Part shown: positions 51,431-60,252 of the stretch, piece after piece
How positions within the stretch are numbered: the stretch's first letter is position 1
How the letters are laid out: each line of letters opens with the position of its first letter
Source: Hyphomicrobiales bacterium
Lineage (GTDB): Bacteria > Pseudomonadota > Alphaproteobacteria > Rhizobiales > Rhizobiaceae
Direction of reading: 5' to 3'
Length of the DNA stretch: 64,000 nucleotides
Assembly: GCA_900469625.1 (NCBI GenBank)
Contig: UBXV01000007.1
Coordinates: 496,001-560,000, forward strand
Notes under the pieces: model-generated
Told to the model about the DNA's origin: nothing
What the model saw: only the letters and a program-made list of their open reading frames with translations
Database searches by the model: none
Translations under genes and position numbers: made by a program

Positions 51431-52581
51431 TACGGCACCCAGCGGCTGAAGAGAGAGGTCGAAAGCGCCCGTCCCGGCTCGCGGCCGTCGAGCCCGCCTT
51501 CGCGGATGATGAGTTCACCGGATTCGACCCGACCACCACGCCCGCGCATCGTCTCGCGCATCAATTCATGGATCGAGTAGAAGCTGGCGCGGATCGAGTA
51601 GGCGGTCAGCACCAGACCGCGGGCCTCGGGCGACAGGATTTCGCGGCAGATGTCGAGCATCGCCGCCAGATGGTCGAACAGCTGCCAGACCTCGCCGTTC
51701 GGGCCGCGCCCGAACTTCGGCGGATCGGTCAGGATAATATCGTAGCGGCTGCCGCGACGTTCCTCGCGCTGGATGAACTTCATCGCGTCGTCGCAGATCC
51801 AGCGGATCGGCAGCTTTTCCGCACGCGCCAGCGCCTGGTTTTCCCGGGCCCAGCCGATCGCCTTCTTCGAGGCGTCGACATGGGTGACCTCGGCACCGGC
51901 TTTTGCGGCGATCAGCGAGGCGACGCCGGTATAGCCGAAGAGGTTTAGAACCTTGAGCGGACGGCGCGACGCCTCGACCTGGTCTTTCACCCAGCTCCAA
52001 TGGGCGAGCTGCTCGGGAAAGACGCCGACATGGCGGAAGGAGGTGAAACGGCCGTGGAACTCGGTGCCCAGAAGCTGCATCGGCCAGGTTTCGCCAAGAA
52101 CCGCGCCAGGAAAGCGCCAGCGGCCCATGCCGTCTTCGTCGGTGTCGCCGGTGAAGATCGCATCCGCGTTTTCCCAGACGCTGTCGGGCAGGGTTCGCGG
52201 CCACAGCGCCTGCGCTTCCGGCCGCACGATGCGGTAAGGCCCGTACTGCTCGAGCTTTTCACCGGCGCCGCTATCGATCAGATGGTAGCCGGAAACACCC
52301 GATGTTTCGAGAATGAGCGGGATCTGCTCGCCGGGCTTGTCGCCAGTGCGCCGCGCAATGACGCGCGCAGGCGCCTCGTTTTCGGGCTGCGTGCGCGATG
52401 GCCGCTCGCGCGGTTCGGCGGCTTTCACCGTGGCCTGCGCTGCCGCGCGCTCCTTGAACTCGCCGGCCTTGGCAAATGGCGGACGCTTCTTTTCCTGGCG
52501 TGCACCGCCACGCGCCTCTGCACCGCGGCCCTTCGCCGTCGTCACGGAGGCATTCTTCGACCGCCGGTCCTTTTCCTTCAC
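51430..52581 (-). CDS. Class I SAM-dependent rRNA methyltransferase (RlmI/RlmK-like)
   Basis: A protein of about 383 residues. The N-terminal 80 are low-complexity and basic. The catalytic Rossmann domain has NLFGYTGVASLIAAKAGAEV (motif I), HVDASKKAIGWARENQ (motif II) and LTDPPKFGRGP (NPPY-type DPPxF for base methylation, motif IV). RlmI-like proteins make m5C in 23S rRNA. The frame is open to an ATG at 52656, but only the GTG at 52581 has an AGGGA ahead of it, so I chose that; the start remains uncertain because the region is not conserved. Ends one base into the next gene. Confidence 0.85.
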   Translation of the reverse strand: MKEKDRRSKNASVTTAKGRGAEARGGARQEKKRPPFAKAGEFKERAAAQATVKAAEPRERPSRTQPENEAPARVIARRTGDKPGEQIPLILETSGVSGYHLIDSGAGEKLEQYGPYRIVRPEAQALWPRTLPDSVWENADAIFTGDTDEDGMGRWRFPGAVLGETWPMQLLGTEFHGRFTSFRHVGVFPEQLAHWSWVKDQVEASRRPLKVLNLFGYTGVASLIAAKAGAEVTHVDASKKAIGWARENQALARAEKLPIRWICDDAMKFIQREERRGSRYDIILTDPPKFGRGPNGEVWQLFDHLAAMLDICREILSPEARGLVLTAYSIRASFYSIHELMRETMRGRGGRVESGELIIREGGLDGREPGRALSTSLFSRWVP

Positions 52582-52895
52582 GCTGAGATCCCTGGGCTTT
52601 GTTTTGTCACGAGGCGCTACCCTCCCGAATATCGGATGCAGACGGGCCGGCGCCATGAGGTATGCCGCCGCACCCCGAATTACGAGGCAAGGCGTGTTCT
52701 ATCGGTGCAAATAGCACCGCTCCCGCTCTTGGCAAAGCCGTTTCCGATTTGCCAAGATCGTGGCGGGAGCGAGATTTGCAACGACGCATCGGCCGACATC
52801 AAGCGTTCAGAAACATTGTAAAGCGAATTCAAGGGATTACATGACCCCTAGCGCATCCCTGCCGATGCGCGACACCGTCAACGGGAGGAAACCGC

Positions 52896-53354
52896 ATGGA
52901 CATGACCGGCGAAGAACGCATCCTGGCACCGCGCGACGCCGTGTGGCGCGGCCTCAACGACCCCGAAATCCTGAAGCGATGCATCCCGGGCTGTCAGTCG
53001 ATCGAGATGAAATCACCGACCGAACTTTCCGCCGTCGTCAAGATCAAGATCGGCCCGGTTTCAGCGACCTTCAGCGGCGATGTCACGCTTTCAAACCTCA
53101 ACCCGCCGGAAAGCTACACGATCTCCGGAGAGGGCAAGGGCGGTATCGCCGGCTTTGCCAAGGGTGGCGCGGATGTGACGCTCGTCGACGACGGCGCCGA
53201 AACGGTGCTGCGCTACGACGTCAAGGCACAGATCGGCGGCAAGCTGGCGCAGCTCGGTTCGCGGCTCGTCGATTCCACCGCCAAGAAGCTGGCTCAGCAG
53301 TTTTTCAGTGATTTCGTCGTTGCGGTCGGCGGCCCGGCGCAAGCGGCGAGCTGA
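52896..53354 (+). CDS. CoxG-family (SRPBCC) carbon-monoxide-dehydrogenase subunit G-like protein
   Basis: A 152-residue protein with the SRPBCC/START-like fold signature of CoxG: MDMTGEERILAPRDAVWRGLNDPEILKRCIPGCQSIE and the conserved GEGKGGIAGFAKGGADVTLVDDG. CoxG aids maturation or membrane attachment of molybdenum hydroxylases in CO oxidisers, but no cox structural genes are nearby, so its role here is unknown, perhaps lipid or quinone binding. GGGAGGA precedes the ATG. It is convergent with the LapA-domain gene. Confidence 0.9.
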   Translation: MDMTGEERILAPRDAVWRGLNDPEILKRCIPGCQSIEMKSPTELSAVVKIKIGPVSATFSGDVTLSNLNPPESYTISGEGKGGIAGFAKGGADVTLVDDGAETVLRYDVKAQIGGKLAQLGSRLVDSTAKKLAQQFFSDFVVAVGGPAQAAS

Positions 53355-53375
53355 CGGGCGGGGCGCCGCCGGCCC

Positions 53376-53720
53376 TCAGTTTTGCGGGGCGGCGAGCGTT
53401 GCCTGGGTGGCCAGCTTTTCCGCCTGGCTGCGGTGCTTTTCGGCCTCGCGATGCCATTTCGCGGCTTCGCTCGCCTCATTGCGGGCGCGCCGGCGGTATT
53501 TGCCCTGGGTGAACCAGGTGGCAGCGGCGCCCAGGATCAGGCCGACGACGACGGCCAGAAGCAGGAAAACGAAGAACGGCGCACTGACGGACAGCACACT
53601 GTCTTCGGGCATGAATGGGTTGAGTGCGAGCGTGACGCTCTGACGATTGGCGACACTGAGCACGATCAGGATGACGCCGACCGGAATGAGCACAACGATG
53701 TTGATCAGTTTCTTGAGCAT
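53376..53720 (-). CDS. LapA-domain (DUF1049) membrane protein
   Basis: A 114-residue protein with two membrane segments (INIVVLIPVGVILIVLSVAN and APFFVFLLLAVVVGLILGAAATWF) separated by the conserved RQSVTLALNPF loop and followed by a basic, helical cytoplasmic tail. The LapA domain matches E. coli LapA/YciS, which with LapB tunes LPS synthesis by controlling LpxC stability; whether this protein does so is unknown. It follows ihfB on the same strand, the order also seen in E. coli-like genomes (ihfB-lapA). Confidence 0.9.
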   Translation of the reverse strand: MLKKLINIVVLIPVGVILIVLSVANRQSVTLALNPFMPEDSVLSVSAPFFVFLLLAVVVGLILGAAATWFTQGKYRRRARNEASEAAKWHREAEKHRSQAEKLATQATLAAPQN

Positions 53721-53802
53721 TCAGCCGCTCCTTTTTTCCGAATTGGCGCACCCGCGCGGTCCGCGACGGTCAATCCGGAGTCATGACGATCGGGCGGGAT
53801 GA

Positions 53803-54105
53803 TCAGTCTTCATCGTCCTCGTTCATGCCCGGGTTCAAGCGCTCGCGCAGTTCCTTGCCGGTCTTGAAGAACGGAACCCACTTTTCCTCGACGAAGACGG
53901 AATCGCCGGTGCGCGGGTTGCGACCGGAGCGCGACGGCCGGTTCTTGACCGAGAATGCACCGAAACCCCGCAGCTCGACACGGTTTCCGGCAGCCAGCGC
54001 ATCTGTGATCTCATCGAGCACCGCGTTGACGATGTTTTCGACGTCACGGTGGTAGAGATGCGGATTGCGAGCTGCAACAATCTGCACCAGTTCTGACTTG
54101 ATCAC
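53803..54105 (-). CDS. ihfB: Integration host factor subunit beta
   Basis: DNA-bending nucleoid protein of 100 residues that pairs with Ihf[24 protein letters not shown] is the IhfB start and [16 protein letters not shown] holds the beta-arm with the intercalating proline (GRNPRTG). The acidic tail GMNEDDED is longer than in E. coli. IHF commonly assists sigma-54 promoters; rpoN is 3.6 kb away. Located between sppA and the LapA-domain gene. Confidence 0.96.
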   Translation of the reverse strand: MIKSELVQIVAARNPHLYHRDVENIVNAVLDEITDALAAGNRVELRGFGAFSVKNRPSRSGRNPRTGDSVFVEEKWVPFFKTGKELRERLNPGMNEDDED

Positions 54106-54234
54106 TGTCGCCCCCTTAAATTCTTGTTTGTTTTGCTTTTTCGGCCTGCACTGTGATTACCGCAAGAATATGGCCGGTGCTTGGCTGGCGCAAGCGACCA
54201 TGTCACGGATCAGGCTGGGCATATGCTGCCATCC

Positions 54235-55194
54235 TCATGGAGCATCAACCTGCCAAACCGAAACAAGACCGTCAAGAAACAACTTGTCACCCCCGATTTT
54301 TTCGAGGCCCTTCATCGCCGGAAAAGCGTCATATCCCAACATCTTGACCCATTCCGACACCGCCGAGCCCAGGCCGAATGGCAACGTCTTGTGCGGCGCT
54401 TCCCAATCAACCACAGGCAGGTCCTTCGACACCTTCTTTTCGGCCAGGAAGGCGCGGATTTCATCATCGCCGCCGAGCTTGTCGACGAGCTTCAGGCCGA
54501 GCGCCTGGCGGCCGGTGAAAATGCGCCCGTCGGCAAGCAGCAGAGCCTCGTCGCGCGGCAGCTTGCGGCGGTCCGCCACCAGGTCGACAAACCAGCCATA
54601 GCTGTCGTCGATCATCGCCTGGATCATCGCCTTGGCTTCGTCGCTCGCGGGATGGAAGGGTGACGGCTCCGCCTTCAACGGCCTCGACTTGATCGATTCC
54701 AGCGAGACGCCGAGCTTGTCCATCAGCTCCTTGACCTGAGGGTACTGGAAGATGACGCCGATCGAGCCGGTGATCGAGCTTTCGCCGGCGACGATCGTAT
54801 CGCCGGCAAGCGCGATCATGTAGCCGGCAGAGGCGGCAAGCGTACGGATATCGGAAACCACGGGCTTCTTGGCGGCAACCTTGCGGATCGCCTTGTAGAT
54901 GACCTCGCCGCCATAGGTGGTGCCGCCGGGCGACGAAATGGTGACCACCAGCGCCTTGACCGAGGCGTTGTCCTCGATCCGCTGAAGCCTTTCCAGCAAC
55001 TCACGGTCATCCTGGATCAGGCCGGAGATCGTCACGCGGGCGACATGATCGCGGCCGCGCCCCGCGTTTTCGCCCAGGCCCGACCATGAAAACATCGCCA
55101 AGGCCACCAGAGCGATGAGGCCGGCGACGATCCAGCGCCAGAAGCTCAATTTCCGGCGCAGGCTGCGGCGATCGGCGATGGCAAGTTCATCCAT
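54235..55194 (-). CDS. sppA: Signal peptide peptidase SppA (S49 family)
   Basis: Membrane-anchored serine protease of 319 residues that degrades released signal peptides. One N-terminal membrane helix (about residues 18-40). The catalytic serine lies in RTLAASAGYMIALAG and the general-base lysine is probably that of SIKSRPLKAEPSPF, matching the short SppA form; VTISSPGGTTYGGEVIYKAI is the upstream family motif. Followed by ihfB, divergent from the lpt cluster with about 260 bases between. Confidence 0.93.
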   Translation of the reverse strand: MDELAIADRRSLRRKLSFWRWIVAGLIALVALAMFSWSGLGENAGRGRDHVARVTISGLIQDDRELLERLQRIEDNASVKALVVTISSPGGTTYGGEVIYKAIRKVAAKKPVVSDIRTLAASAGYMIALAGDTIVAGESSITGSIGVIFQYPQVKELMDKLGVSLESIKSRPLKAEPSPFHPASDEAKAMIQAMIDDSYGWFVDLVADRRKLPRDEALLLADGRIFTGRQALGLKLVDKLGGDDEIRAFLAEKKVSKDLPVVDWEAPHKTLPFGLGSAVSEWVKMLGYDAFPAMKGLEKIGGDKLFLDGLVSVWQVDAP

Positions 55195-55455
55195 GTCGGT
55201 TTCTCCGAATTTGTTGGCGCAGCTTCTGTCAGTTTCCGAAGGAACATGCTATCTGCGCGGCAGGTGGCATATTCAATAGACGCGGTCGGTCCCGGTTAAA
55301 AGCCGTGCCCGCCGTTTTCCTGTCTTCACGAAGTTTTTCGCCGCGCCATTGTGCGGCGGCTAAAAATATCCATATTTGCGACGACTTACACGAATGTATG
55401 TAAAATGCGCTTGTCGCGAGACCACGCGCGAGCAACGGAACCAACAGGCCTTCTC

Positions 55456-56124
55456 ATGCTAGATCATGCGCCAGCCCCCGGCTTTTTTGCCGATACGGGT
55501 TCGAGCTCGTCGGACGCTTACGCGCTCGCCGCGCGGCATTCGGCGCGCGTCAAACGCCTGAAGATCATCCTGCCTGTAGTCGCCGGCATCATCGCTGTGA
55601 TCTTCGCCGCCATTTCCTTCGTGCGCGCCTTCATGCCGGTCGATCTGCAGCTCGACAGCGCAACGATCGAAGATGGCAAGATCGTCATGCAGAACCCGGC
55701 GATTGCCGGGCGCAACAAGCAGGGCATCAGCTATTCGATGAAGGCGCAACGCGCGCTGCAGGATATCGCCAATCCCGATATCATCACGCTGCAGACCATC
55801 CATGCCGAAATGCCAGTGAACGACAAGCTGATCGCCACCGTCGATGCGACCAACGGCATCTATGACCGTGGTGCCAATACGCTCGATATGAACGCCCCGT
55901 TCACTATTACCATGAATAATGGCGTCAACGCCGACTTCCAGTCGGCCTATCTGGACATCAATGCCGGCGAAATGGAAACGAAACAACCGATTGCGATCAG
56001 CATGAAGGGCGGTTCGATCATTGCGCAGCGGCTGCGAATGACGGATAAGGGACGCATAGTAACATTTGAGGGCATGGTGCGGGTCACTCTCGAACCCACG
56101 GCCATACGTAAGAACACGAATTAG
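55456..56124 (+). CDS. lptC: LPS export ABC transporter periplasmic protein LptC
   Basis: A 222-residue bitopic protein: cytosolic N-terminus of about 35 residues, one membrane helix (IILPVVAGIIAVIFAAISFV), then a periplasmic beta-jellyroll/OstA-like domain (IEDGKIVMQNPAIAGRNKQG... onward). It receives LPS from LptBFG and passes it to LptA. The ATG at 55456 is chosen; the frame is open to 55351. Upstream, the divergent spacer has a TTACA/TGTAA inverted repeat at 55386-55403. First gene of lptC-lptA-lptB-rpoN. Confidence 0.87.
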   Translation: MLDHAPAPGFFADTGSSSSDAYALAARHSARVKRLKIILPVVAGIIAVIFAAISFVRAFMPVDLQLDSATIEDGKIVMQNPAIAGRNKQGISYSMKAQRALQDIANPDIITLQTIHAEMPVNDKLIATVDATNGIYDRGANTLDMNAPFTITMNNGVNADFQSAYLDINAGEMETKQPIAISMKGGSIIAQRLRMTDKGRIVTFEGMVRVTLEPTAIRKNTN

Positions 56125-56138
56125 GATCTGGTGCATCC

Positions 56139-56696
56139 ATGTCGCTAGCCGCTACTTTTTTCAGGATTTCAGCCAGCCTGGCCGTTGCCGGCATCGGCGC
56201 ATTGATGATTGTTTCGGGCGCATCAGCCCAGGCCACATCGAGCAAGATGAAGGGCCTCGAACTCTCCAACGACCAGCCGATCCAGATCGAAAGCGACAAG
56301 CTTGAGATCAAGGATCCGGAGAGCAAGGCGATCTTCACCGGCAACGTCAAGGTGGTACAGGGCACGACGACGCTCCAGGCGGGCAGCATGACCGTGTTCT
56401 ACAAGTCCGGCGCCGGATCGGTCTCGAGCGGCGACGCCGACATCGACCGCATCGAAGTCAGCCAGCGCGTATTCCTGAGCTCCGGCACCCAGCAGGCAAC
56501 TGCCGACAGCGGCGAATTCGACATGACCAAGCAGACCTTCGTGCTGAAGGGCGACAAGGTCGTGCTGTCGGAAGGCAAGAACGTCTTCGTCGGCTGCCAG
56601 TTGAATGTGCAGATGAACACGGGCGAAGCGCAACTCGAGGCCTGTGGCGGTCGGGTGCAGATTCAGCTCGACCCGAAGTCGCAGAAGAAGAACTGA
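56139..56696 (+). CDS. lptA: LPS transport periplasmic protein LptA
   Basis: Periplasmic bridge protein of 185 residues with a Sec signal peptide ending near ASAQA (residue 30) and an OstA-like beta-jellyroll: LSNDQPIQIESDKLEIKDPE, IFTGNVKVVQGTTTLQAG. Two cysteines (in VGCQLN and EACGGR) near the C-terminus may form a disulfide, which is not typical of E. coli LptA. 14 bases separate it from lptC; lptB starts 13 bases after. Confidence 0.9.
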   Translation: MSLAATFFRISASLAVAGIGALMIVSGASAQATSSKMKGLELSNDQPIQIESDKLEIKDPESKAIFTGNVKVVQGTTTLQAGSMTVFYKSGAGSVSSGDADIDRIEVSQRVFLSSGTQQATADSGEFDMTKQTFVLKGDKVVLSEGKNVFVGCQLNVQMNTGEAQLEACGGRVQIQLDPKSQKKN

Positions 56697-56709
56697 CGTA
56701 GACCCGCTC

Positions 56710-57528
56710 GTGCAACTCCCCTTCCTTCACAAGCGCAAGCGCGTCCGCAAGCCGTTGGCGGCCACACCCGCCCCAGCCGGCCATGCGGTCGACAAGGCGC
56801 GGTACGACGGTACGCTGATCGCCCGCGGCCTGACCAAGGCCTATCGCGAGCGGCGCGTCGTCAATGGCGTGTCACTGGTGGTTCGACGCGGGGAGGCCGT
56901 TGGCCTTCTCGGGCCGAACGGCGCCGGCAAGACCACCTGCTTCTACATGATCACCGGCCTGGTGCCGGTCGACGAAGGCTCGATCGAGATCAACGGCAAC
57001 GACGTCACGACGATGCCGATGTATCGCCGTGCCCGTCTCGGCGTCGGTTACCTGCCACAGGAGGCCTCGATCTTTCGCGGCCTGACGGTGGAAGACAACA
57101 TCCGCGCCGTGCTCGAGGTGCACGACAAGAACCTGGAGCGGCGCGAAAGCAAGCTCAACGACCTGCTCGGGGAGTTCAACATCTCCCATCTGCGCAAGTC
57201 GCCGGCCATAGCACTTTCCGGGGGCGAGCGGCGCCGCCTCGAAATTGCCCGCGCGCTGGCGACCGACCCGACCTTCATGCTGCTCGACGAGCCGTTTGCG
57301 GGCGTCGATCCGATTTCCGTTGCCGACATCCAGGCGCTGGTGCGCCATCTGACGTCGCGCGGCATCGGCGTGCTCATCACCGACCACAATGTGCGCGAGA
57401 CGCTCGGCCTGATCGACCGGGCCTACATTATCCATGCCGGCGAAGTGCTGACCCACGGCCGCGCCAACGATATCGTCACCAATCCGGACGTTCGCCGGCT
57501 CTATCTCGGCGACAATTTCAGCCTTTGA
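56710..57528 (+). CDS. lptB: LPS export ABC transporter ATP-binding protein LptB
   Basis: Cytosolic ATPase of LptB2FG. About 272 residues, some 30 longer at the N-terminus than E. coli LptB (basic stretch LHKRKRVRKPLAATPAPAGH). Walker A GPNGAGKTT, Q-loop YLPQEASIFRGLT, signature LSGGERRRLEIARAL, Walker B FMLLDEPFAGVD, H-loop ITDHNVRETL. No ATG precedes these motifs closely; I use the GTG at 56710, 13 bases after the lptA stop. LptF and LptG genes are not in this window. It is followed by rpoN, a conserved alphaproteobacterial and enteric arrangement. Confidence 0.93.
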   Translation: MQLPFLHKRKRVRKPLAATPAPAGHAVDKARYDGTLIARGLTKAYRERRVVNGVSLVVRRGEAVGLLGPNGAGKTTCFYMITGLVPVDEGSIEINGNDVTTMPMYRRARLGVGYLPQEASIFRGLTVEDNIRAVLEVHDKNLERRESKLNDLLGEFNISHLRKSPAIALSGGERRRLEIARALATDPTFMLLDEPFAGVDPISVADIQALVRHLTSRGIGVLITDHNVRETLGLIDRAYIIHAGEVLTHGRANDIVTNPDVRRLYLGDNFSL

Positions 57529-57571
57529 CGCGATCCGCGGGCGAATCCGACATCTCGCCCCGCGGTCGCGC

Positions 57572-57600
57572 TTGACCAAACCCCTCCAATAAGCAATTTT
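57572..57600 (+). promoter_or_regulatory. Possible rpoN promoter
   Basis: TTGACC (57572-57577) and AATTTT (57595-57600), 17 bases apart, in the 142-base lptB-rpoN spacer, 70 bases before the rpoN ATG. A hairpin (CCGCGGGCGA/TCGC-CCGCGG, about 57535-57566) precedes it. It could give rpoN expression independent of the lpt genes. Confidence 0.4.
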
Positions 57601-57670
57601 TGGGCCAAGTGAAAAAGCCGGCCCGCCATTGGCCGACCGGCGGAGATTTCGTCGGGAGTTTGACGTCCGC

Positions 57671-59224
57671 ATGGCATTGTCGGCCAGCCTTCATCTGCGC
57701 CAGTCACAGTCGCTGGTCATGACCCCCCAGCTGATGCAATCGATTCAGCTGCTGCAGATGACGCATCTGGAACTCAACCAGTTCATCGCACAGGAAGTCG
57801 AAAAGAACCCGCTGCTCGAGCTTCACGGCAATGACGAAGATTTCGGCATCAGTTCCGAGCACGGCAGCCGGGGAGAGCCCACATCCGGAGAGGACGCAGG
57901 CGGGACGGACGAGGCGCCCGGCCAGCGCGATCTCTACGACAATGCCACGGCGACGGACGGCGAGCGGCTCGGCGAGCAGCTCGATGCCGACTTCGGCAAC
58001 GTCTATCAGGACGACGCGGCGCCGCAGCGCGCCGACGCGCCCGAGCTGCTCGGCCAGTGGAAATCGATGCCCGGCAGTGGCGAAGGCGGCGACTACGATT
58101 TCGACGACTTCGTCGCTGGCGCCAAGAGCCTGCGCGAAACGCTTCTGGAGCAACTGCCCTTTGCGTTGACGTCTGCCTCCGACCGGCTGATCGCACAGCA
58201 CCTGATCGACCAGCTGGACGAGGCAGGCTACCTGCAGGCCGATCTCGGCGAGGTTGCCGAGCGGCTCGGCGCGCCGCCCGCCGACGTCACGCGCGTTCTT
58301 CTCACCCTGCAGCAGTTCGATCCGCCAGGGGTCTTTGCCCGCACACTCAGCGAATGTCTCGCCATCCAGCTTCGCCTTCGCAATCGGCTCGATCCGGCGA
58401 TGGAGGCGCTCGTCGCCAATCTCGAACTGCTGGCCCGGCGCGATTTCGCCAGCCTGAAGAAGATCTGCGGGGTCGACGAGGAAGACCTGATCGACATGCT
58501 CGCCGAGATCCGCAAGCTCGACCCGAAGCCGGCCACGAGCTTCGAGACCAGCGTCAGCGAGGCGATCGTGCCCGATATCGTCGTCAGGGCGGCACCGGAC
58601 GGGAGCTGGCTCATCGAGCTCAATCCGGACGCCCTGCCGCGCGTGCTCGTCAATCAGGCCTATTTCAACACGGTGTCACGCGGCACGAGCAAGAACAGCG
58701 CCGACCAGATCTTCCTCAACGAATGCCTGCAGACCGCCAATTGGCTGACCCGAAGCCTCGATCAGCGTGCAAGGACGATCATGAAGGTCGCAACCGAGAT
58801 CGTTCGCCAGCAGGATGCCTTCCTGGTTCACGGCGTCGGTCACCTGCGGCCGCTGAACCTGAAGACGGTGGCCGACGCGATCAAGATGCACGAGTCGACC
58901 GTCAGCCGCGTCACCTCGAACAAGTACATGCTGACGCCGCGCGGACTGTTCGAACTCAAGTATTTCTTCACCGTCTCGATCGGCTCGGCCGAGGGCGGCG
59001 ACAGCCATTCGGCCGAGACCGTGCGCCACCGCATCCGCGCCATGATCCATGAAGAGCGTGCCGACGCCGTGCTTTCCGACGACGATATCGTCGACAGCCT
59101 GAAGAAGGCCGGGATCGATATCGCGCGGCGCACGGTGGCGAAGTATCGCGAGGCGATGAACCTCCCCTCCTCCGTCCAGCGACGCCGCGAGAAGCGGGCA
59201 CTCGCCAAGGCATCCGGCGCCTGA
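57671..59224 (+). CDS. rpoN: RNA polymerase sigma-54 factor
   Basis: Alternative sigma factor for nitrogen, C4-dicarboxylate transport and symbiotic genes; needs enhancer-binding ATPases. 517 residues. Region I is Gln-rich (LHLRQSQSLVMTPQLMQSIQ, EVEKNPLLE), region II is acidic (about 50-130), the core-binding part follows, and the C-terminus has the DNA-binding domain with HESTVSRVTSNKYM and the RpoN box ARRTVAKYRE. Start at 57671 (MALSASLHLRQSQS); the frame is open to 57629. hpf and ptsN follow, the usual rpoN cluster. Confidence 0.97.
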   Translation: MALSASLHLRQSQSLVMTPQLMQSIQLLQMTHLELNQFIAQEVEKNPLLELHGNDEDFGISSEHGSRGEPTSGEDAGGTDEAPGQRDLYDNATATDGERLGEQLDADFGNVYQDDAAPQRADAPELLGQWKSMPGSGEGGDYDFDDFVAGAKSLRETLLEQLPFALTSASDRLIAQHLIDQLDEAGYLQADLGEVAERLGAPPADVTRVLLTLQQFDPPGVFARTLSECLAIQLRLRNRLDPAMEALVANLELLARRDFASLKKICGVDEEDLIDMLAEIRKLDPKPATSFETSVSEAIVPDIVVRAAPDGSWLIELNPDALPRVLVNQAYFNTVSRGTSKNSADQIFLNECLQTANWLTRSLDQRARTIMKVATEIVRQQDAFLVHGVGHLRPLNLKTVADAIKMHESTVSRVTSNKYMLTPRGLFELKYFFTVSIGSAEGGDSHSAETVRHRIRAMIHEERADAVLSDDDIVDSLKKAGIDIARRTVAKYREAMNLPSSVQRRREKRALAKASGA

Positions 59225-59292
59225 TGGCGCTCGCGCCAACCGGCTCGGCGATCACGACCTGCGAAGGAAAAAGCGCCGGAAAACGCAGCCGT

Positions 59293-59317
59293 AAAGTTAA
59301 GGTCCGTTAACTTTTTT
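59293..59317 (+). terminator. AT-rich terminator-like hairpin after rpoN
   Basis: AAAGTTAA (59293-59300) pairs with TTAACTTT (59307-59314), followed by TTT. It lies 69 bases after rpoN and just before the predicted hpf promoter. The stem is AT-rich, so it may be inefficient. Confidence 0.5.
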
Positions 59318-59328
59318 GCGACCTTCGA

Positions 59329-59357
59329 TTGACTCTCCGCGACGCAGGGGATATGAG
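59329..59357 (+). promoter_or_regulatory. Predicted hpf promoter
   Basis: TTGACT (59329-59334) and TATGAG (59352-59357), spacing 17. Transcription would start near 59364, giving a leader of about 145 bases that contains the structures noted next. Confidence 0.45.
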
Positions 59358-59369
59358 CCCGCCGCAATT

Positions 59370-59461
59370 GCCGAGGACACGGTCTTCCTCGGCCGGCCGG
59401 TGCGACCGGTAGGTGCGACACAGAGGCTCCCGCAAGCGTGAAAGGCTTGGATGACGGGAGC
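59370..59461 (+). promoter_or_regulatory. Structured hpf 5' leader
   Basis: Two stems can be drawn: GCCGAGGA (59370-59377) with TCCTCGGC (59386-59393), and a longer interrupted stem of GCTCCCGCAAGC (59426-59437) with GCTTG (59445-59449) plus CGGGAGC (59455-59461), bulging 5 bases. They precede the hpf SD by about 40 bases. No known riboswitch class is recognised. Confidence 0.4.
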
Positions 59462-59509
59462 GCTTGGAATAGACTGGCTACGCAAATCACGAAATAGAGA
59501 GGAAACTCC

Positions 59510-60079
59510 ATGAGTGTGCGTGTATCCGGTAAACAGATGGAAATCGGCGATTCGTTCCGCGCCCGCATCGGCGACCAGATCGAGCAGGCCGTTACCAAAT
59601 ATTTCGACGGAGGATATTCAAGCCAGGTCACTGTGGAAAAGTCTGGACCGCGCTTCAGCGCCGACTGCAAGCTTCATCTCGATACGGGCGTGGTTATGCA
59701 GGCGAGTGGACAGGCCAATGACCCCCAGGCTGCCTTTGACGCAGCGTCGGAGCGCATCGAAAAGCGCCTTCGTCGCTACAAGCGCAAGCTCAAGGACCAC
59801 CACAACGGTAATGGTCAAGGTACCGAGGTGGCATACACAGTGATGGACTCGGTGCCGTTCGAGGATGACGAAGTCCCCGAGGATTACGCACCGACGATCG
59901 TCGCCGAAAGCTCGAAACAATTGAGGACGATGTCTGTCGCCAGCGCCGTGATGGCGCTCGACATGACGGACGAACCCGTGCTCATGTTCCGCACTCCAGG
60001 CAAGGCAGAACTGAATATCGTCTACAGACGCAACGACGGAAATATTGGCTGGATTGACGCTGCCAATATCAAGGGATGA
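59510..60079 (+). CDS. hpf: Ribosome hibernation promoting factor, long form
   Basis: Long HPF/RaiA protein of 189 residues. N-terminal S30AE domain (VRVSGKQMEIGDSFRARIGDQ... RRYKRKLKDHH, to about 100) binds the 30S subunit at the mRNA/tRNA channel; a variable linker; and a C-terminal dimerisation domain (about 130-189: VMALDMTDEPVLMFRTPG, NIVYRRNDGNIGWI) that links two ribosomes into 100S particles. Formerly called sigma-54 modulation protein from this rpoN-linked position. GAGAGGAAA lies ahead of the ATG. Confidence 0.96.
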   Translation: MSVRVSGKQMEIGDSFRARIGDQIEQAVTKYFDGGYSSQVTVEKSGPRFSADCKLHLDTGVVMQASGQANDPQAAFDAASERIEKRLRRYKRKLKDHHNGNGQGTEVAYTVMDSVPFEDDEVPEDYAPTIVAESSKQLRTMSVASAVMALDMTDEPVLMFRTPGKAELNIVYRRNDGNIGWIDAANIKG

Positions 60080-60119
60080 GTGGAAAAAGGGAGTGCCGGC
60101 CTGCCGGCGCTCCTTCCAC
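60080..60119 (+). terminator. Hairpin after hpf
   Basis: Directly after the hpf stop, GTGGAA and TTCCAC close a long imperfect hairpin with an inner GCCGGC/GCCGGC stem. There is no U-run, so read-through to ptsN is likely. Confidence 0.5.
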
Positions 60120-60184
60120 TTGGATCAAGCGGGCAGGCCGGGAAATATGTCTTTTCTGTGCATGGACCCTGCCAAGACAAAGAT

Positions 60185-60243
60185 GGTTAGAGCCATTGCG
60201 ACGCATTTGTGATGATGTTGTCCGGCTCTAACCGGCGAACGAG
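60185..60243 (+). promoter_or_regulatory. Perfect 10-bp inverted repeat in the ptsN leader
   Basis: GGTTAGAGCC (60185-60194) is exactly complementary to GGCTCTAACC (60234-60243), enclosing 39 bases. The right arm ends 9 bases before the ptsN start and abuts the SD (GAGGATAAAAG), so pairing could affect ribosome access; on DNA it could bind a dimeric protein. Confidence 0.5.
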
Positions 60244-60252
60244 GATAAAAGA

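Noticed and set aside
59295-59310. CtrA site in the rpoN-hpf spacer
   Set aside because: The two TTAA units are 6 bases apart, not 7, and form the arms of a hairpin followed by T residues, so a terminator fits better.
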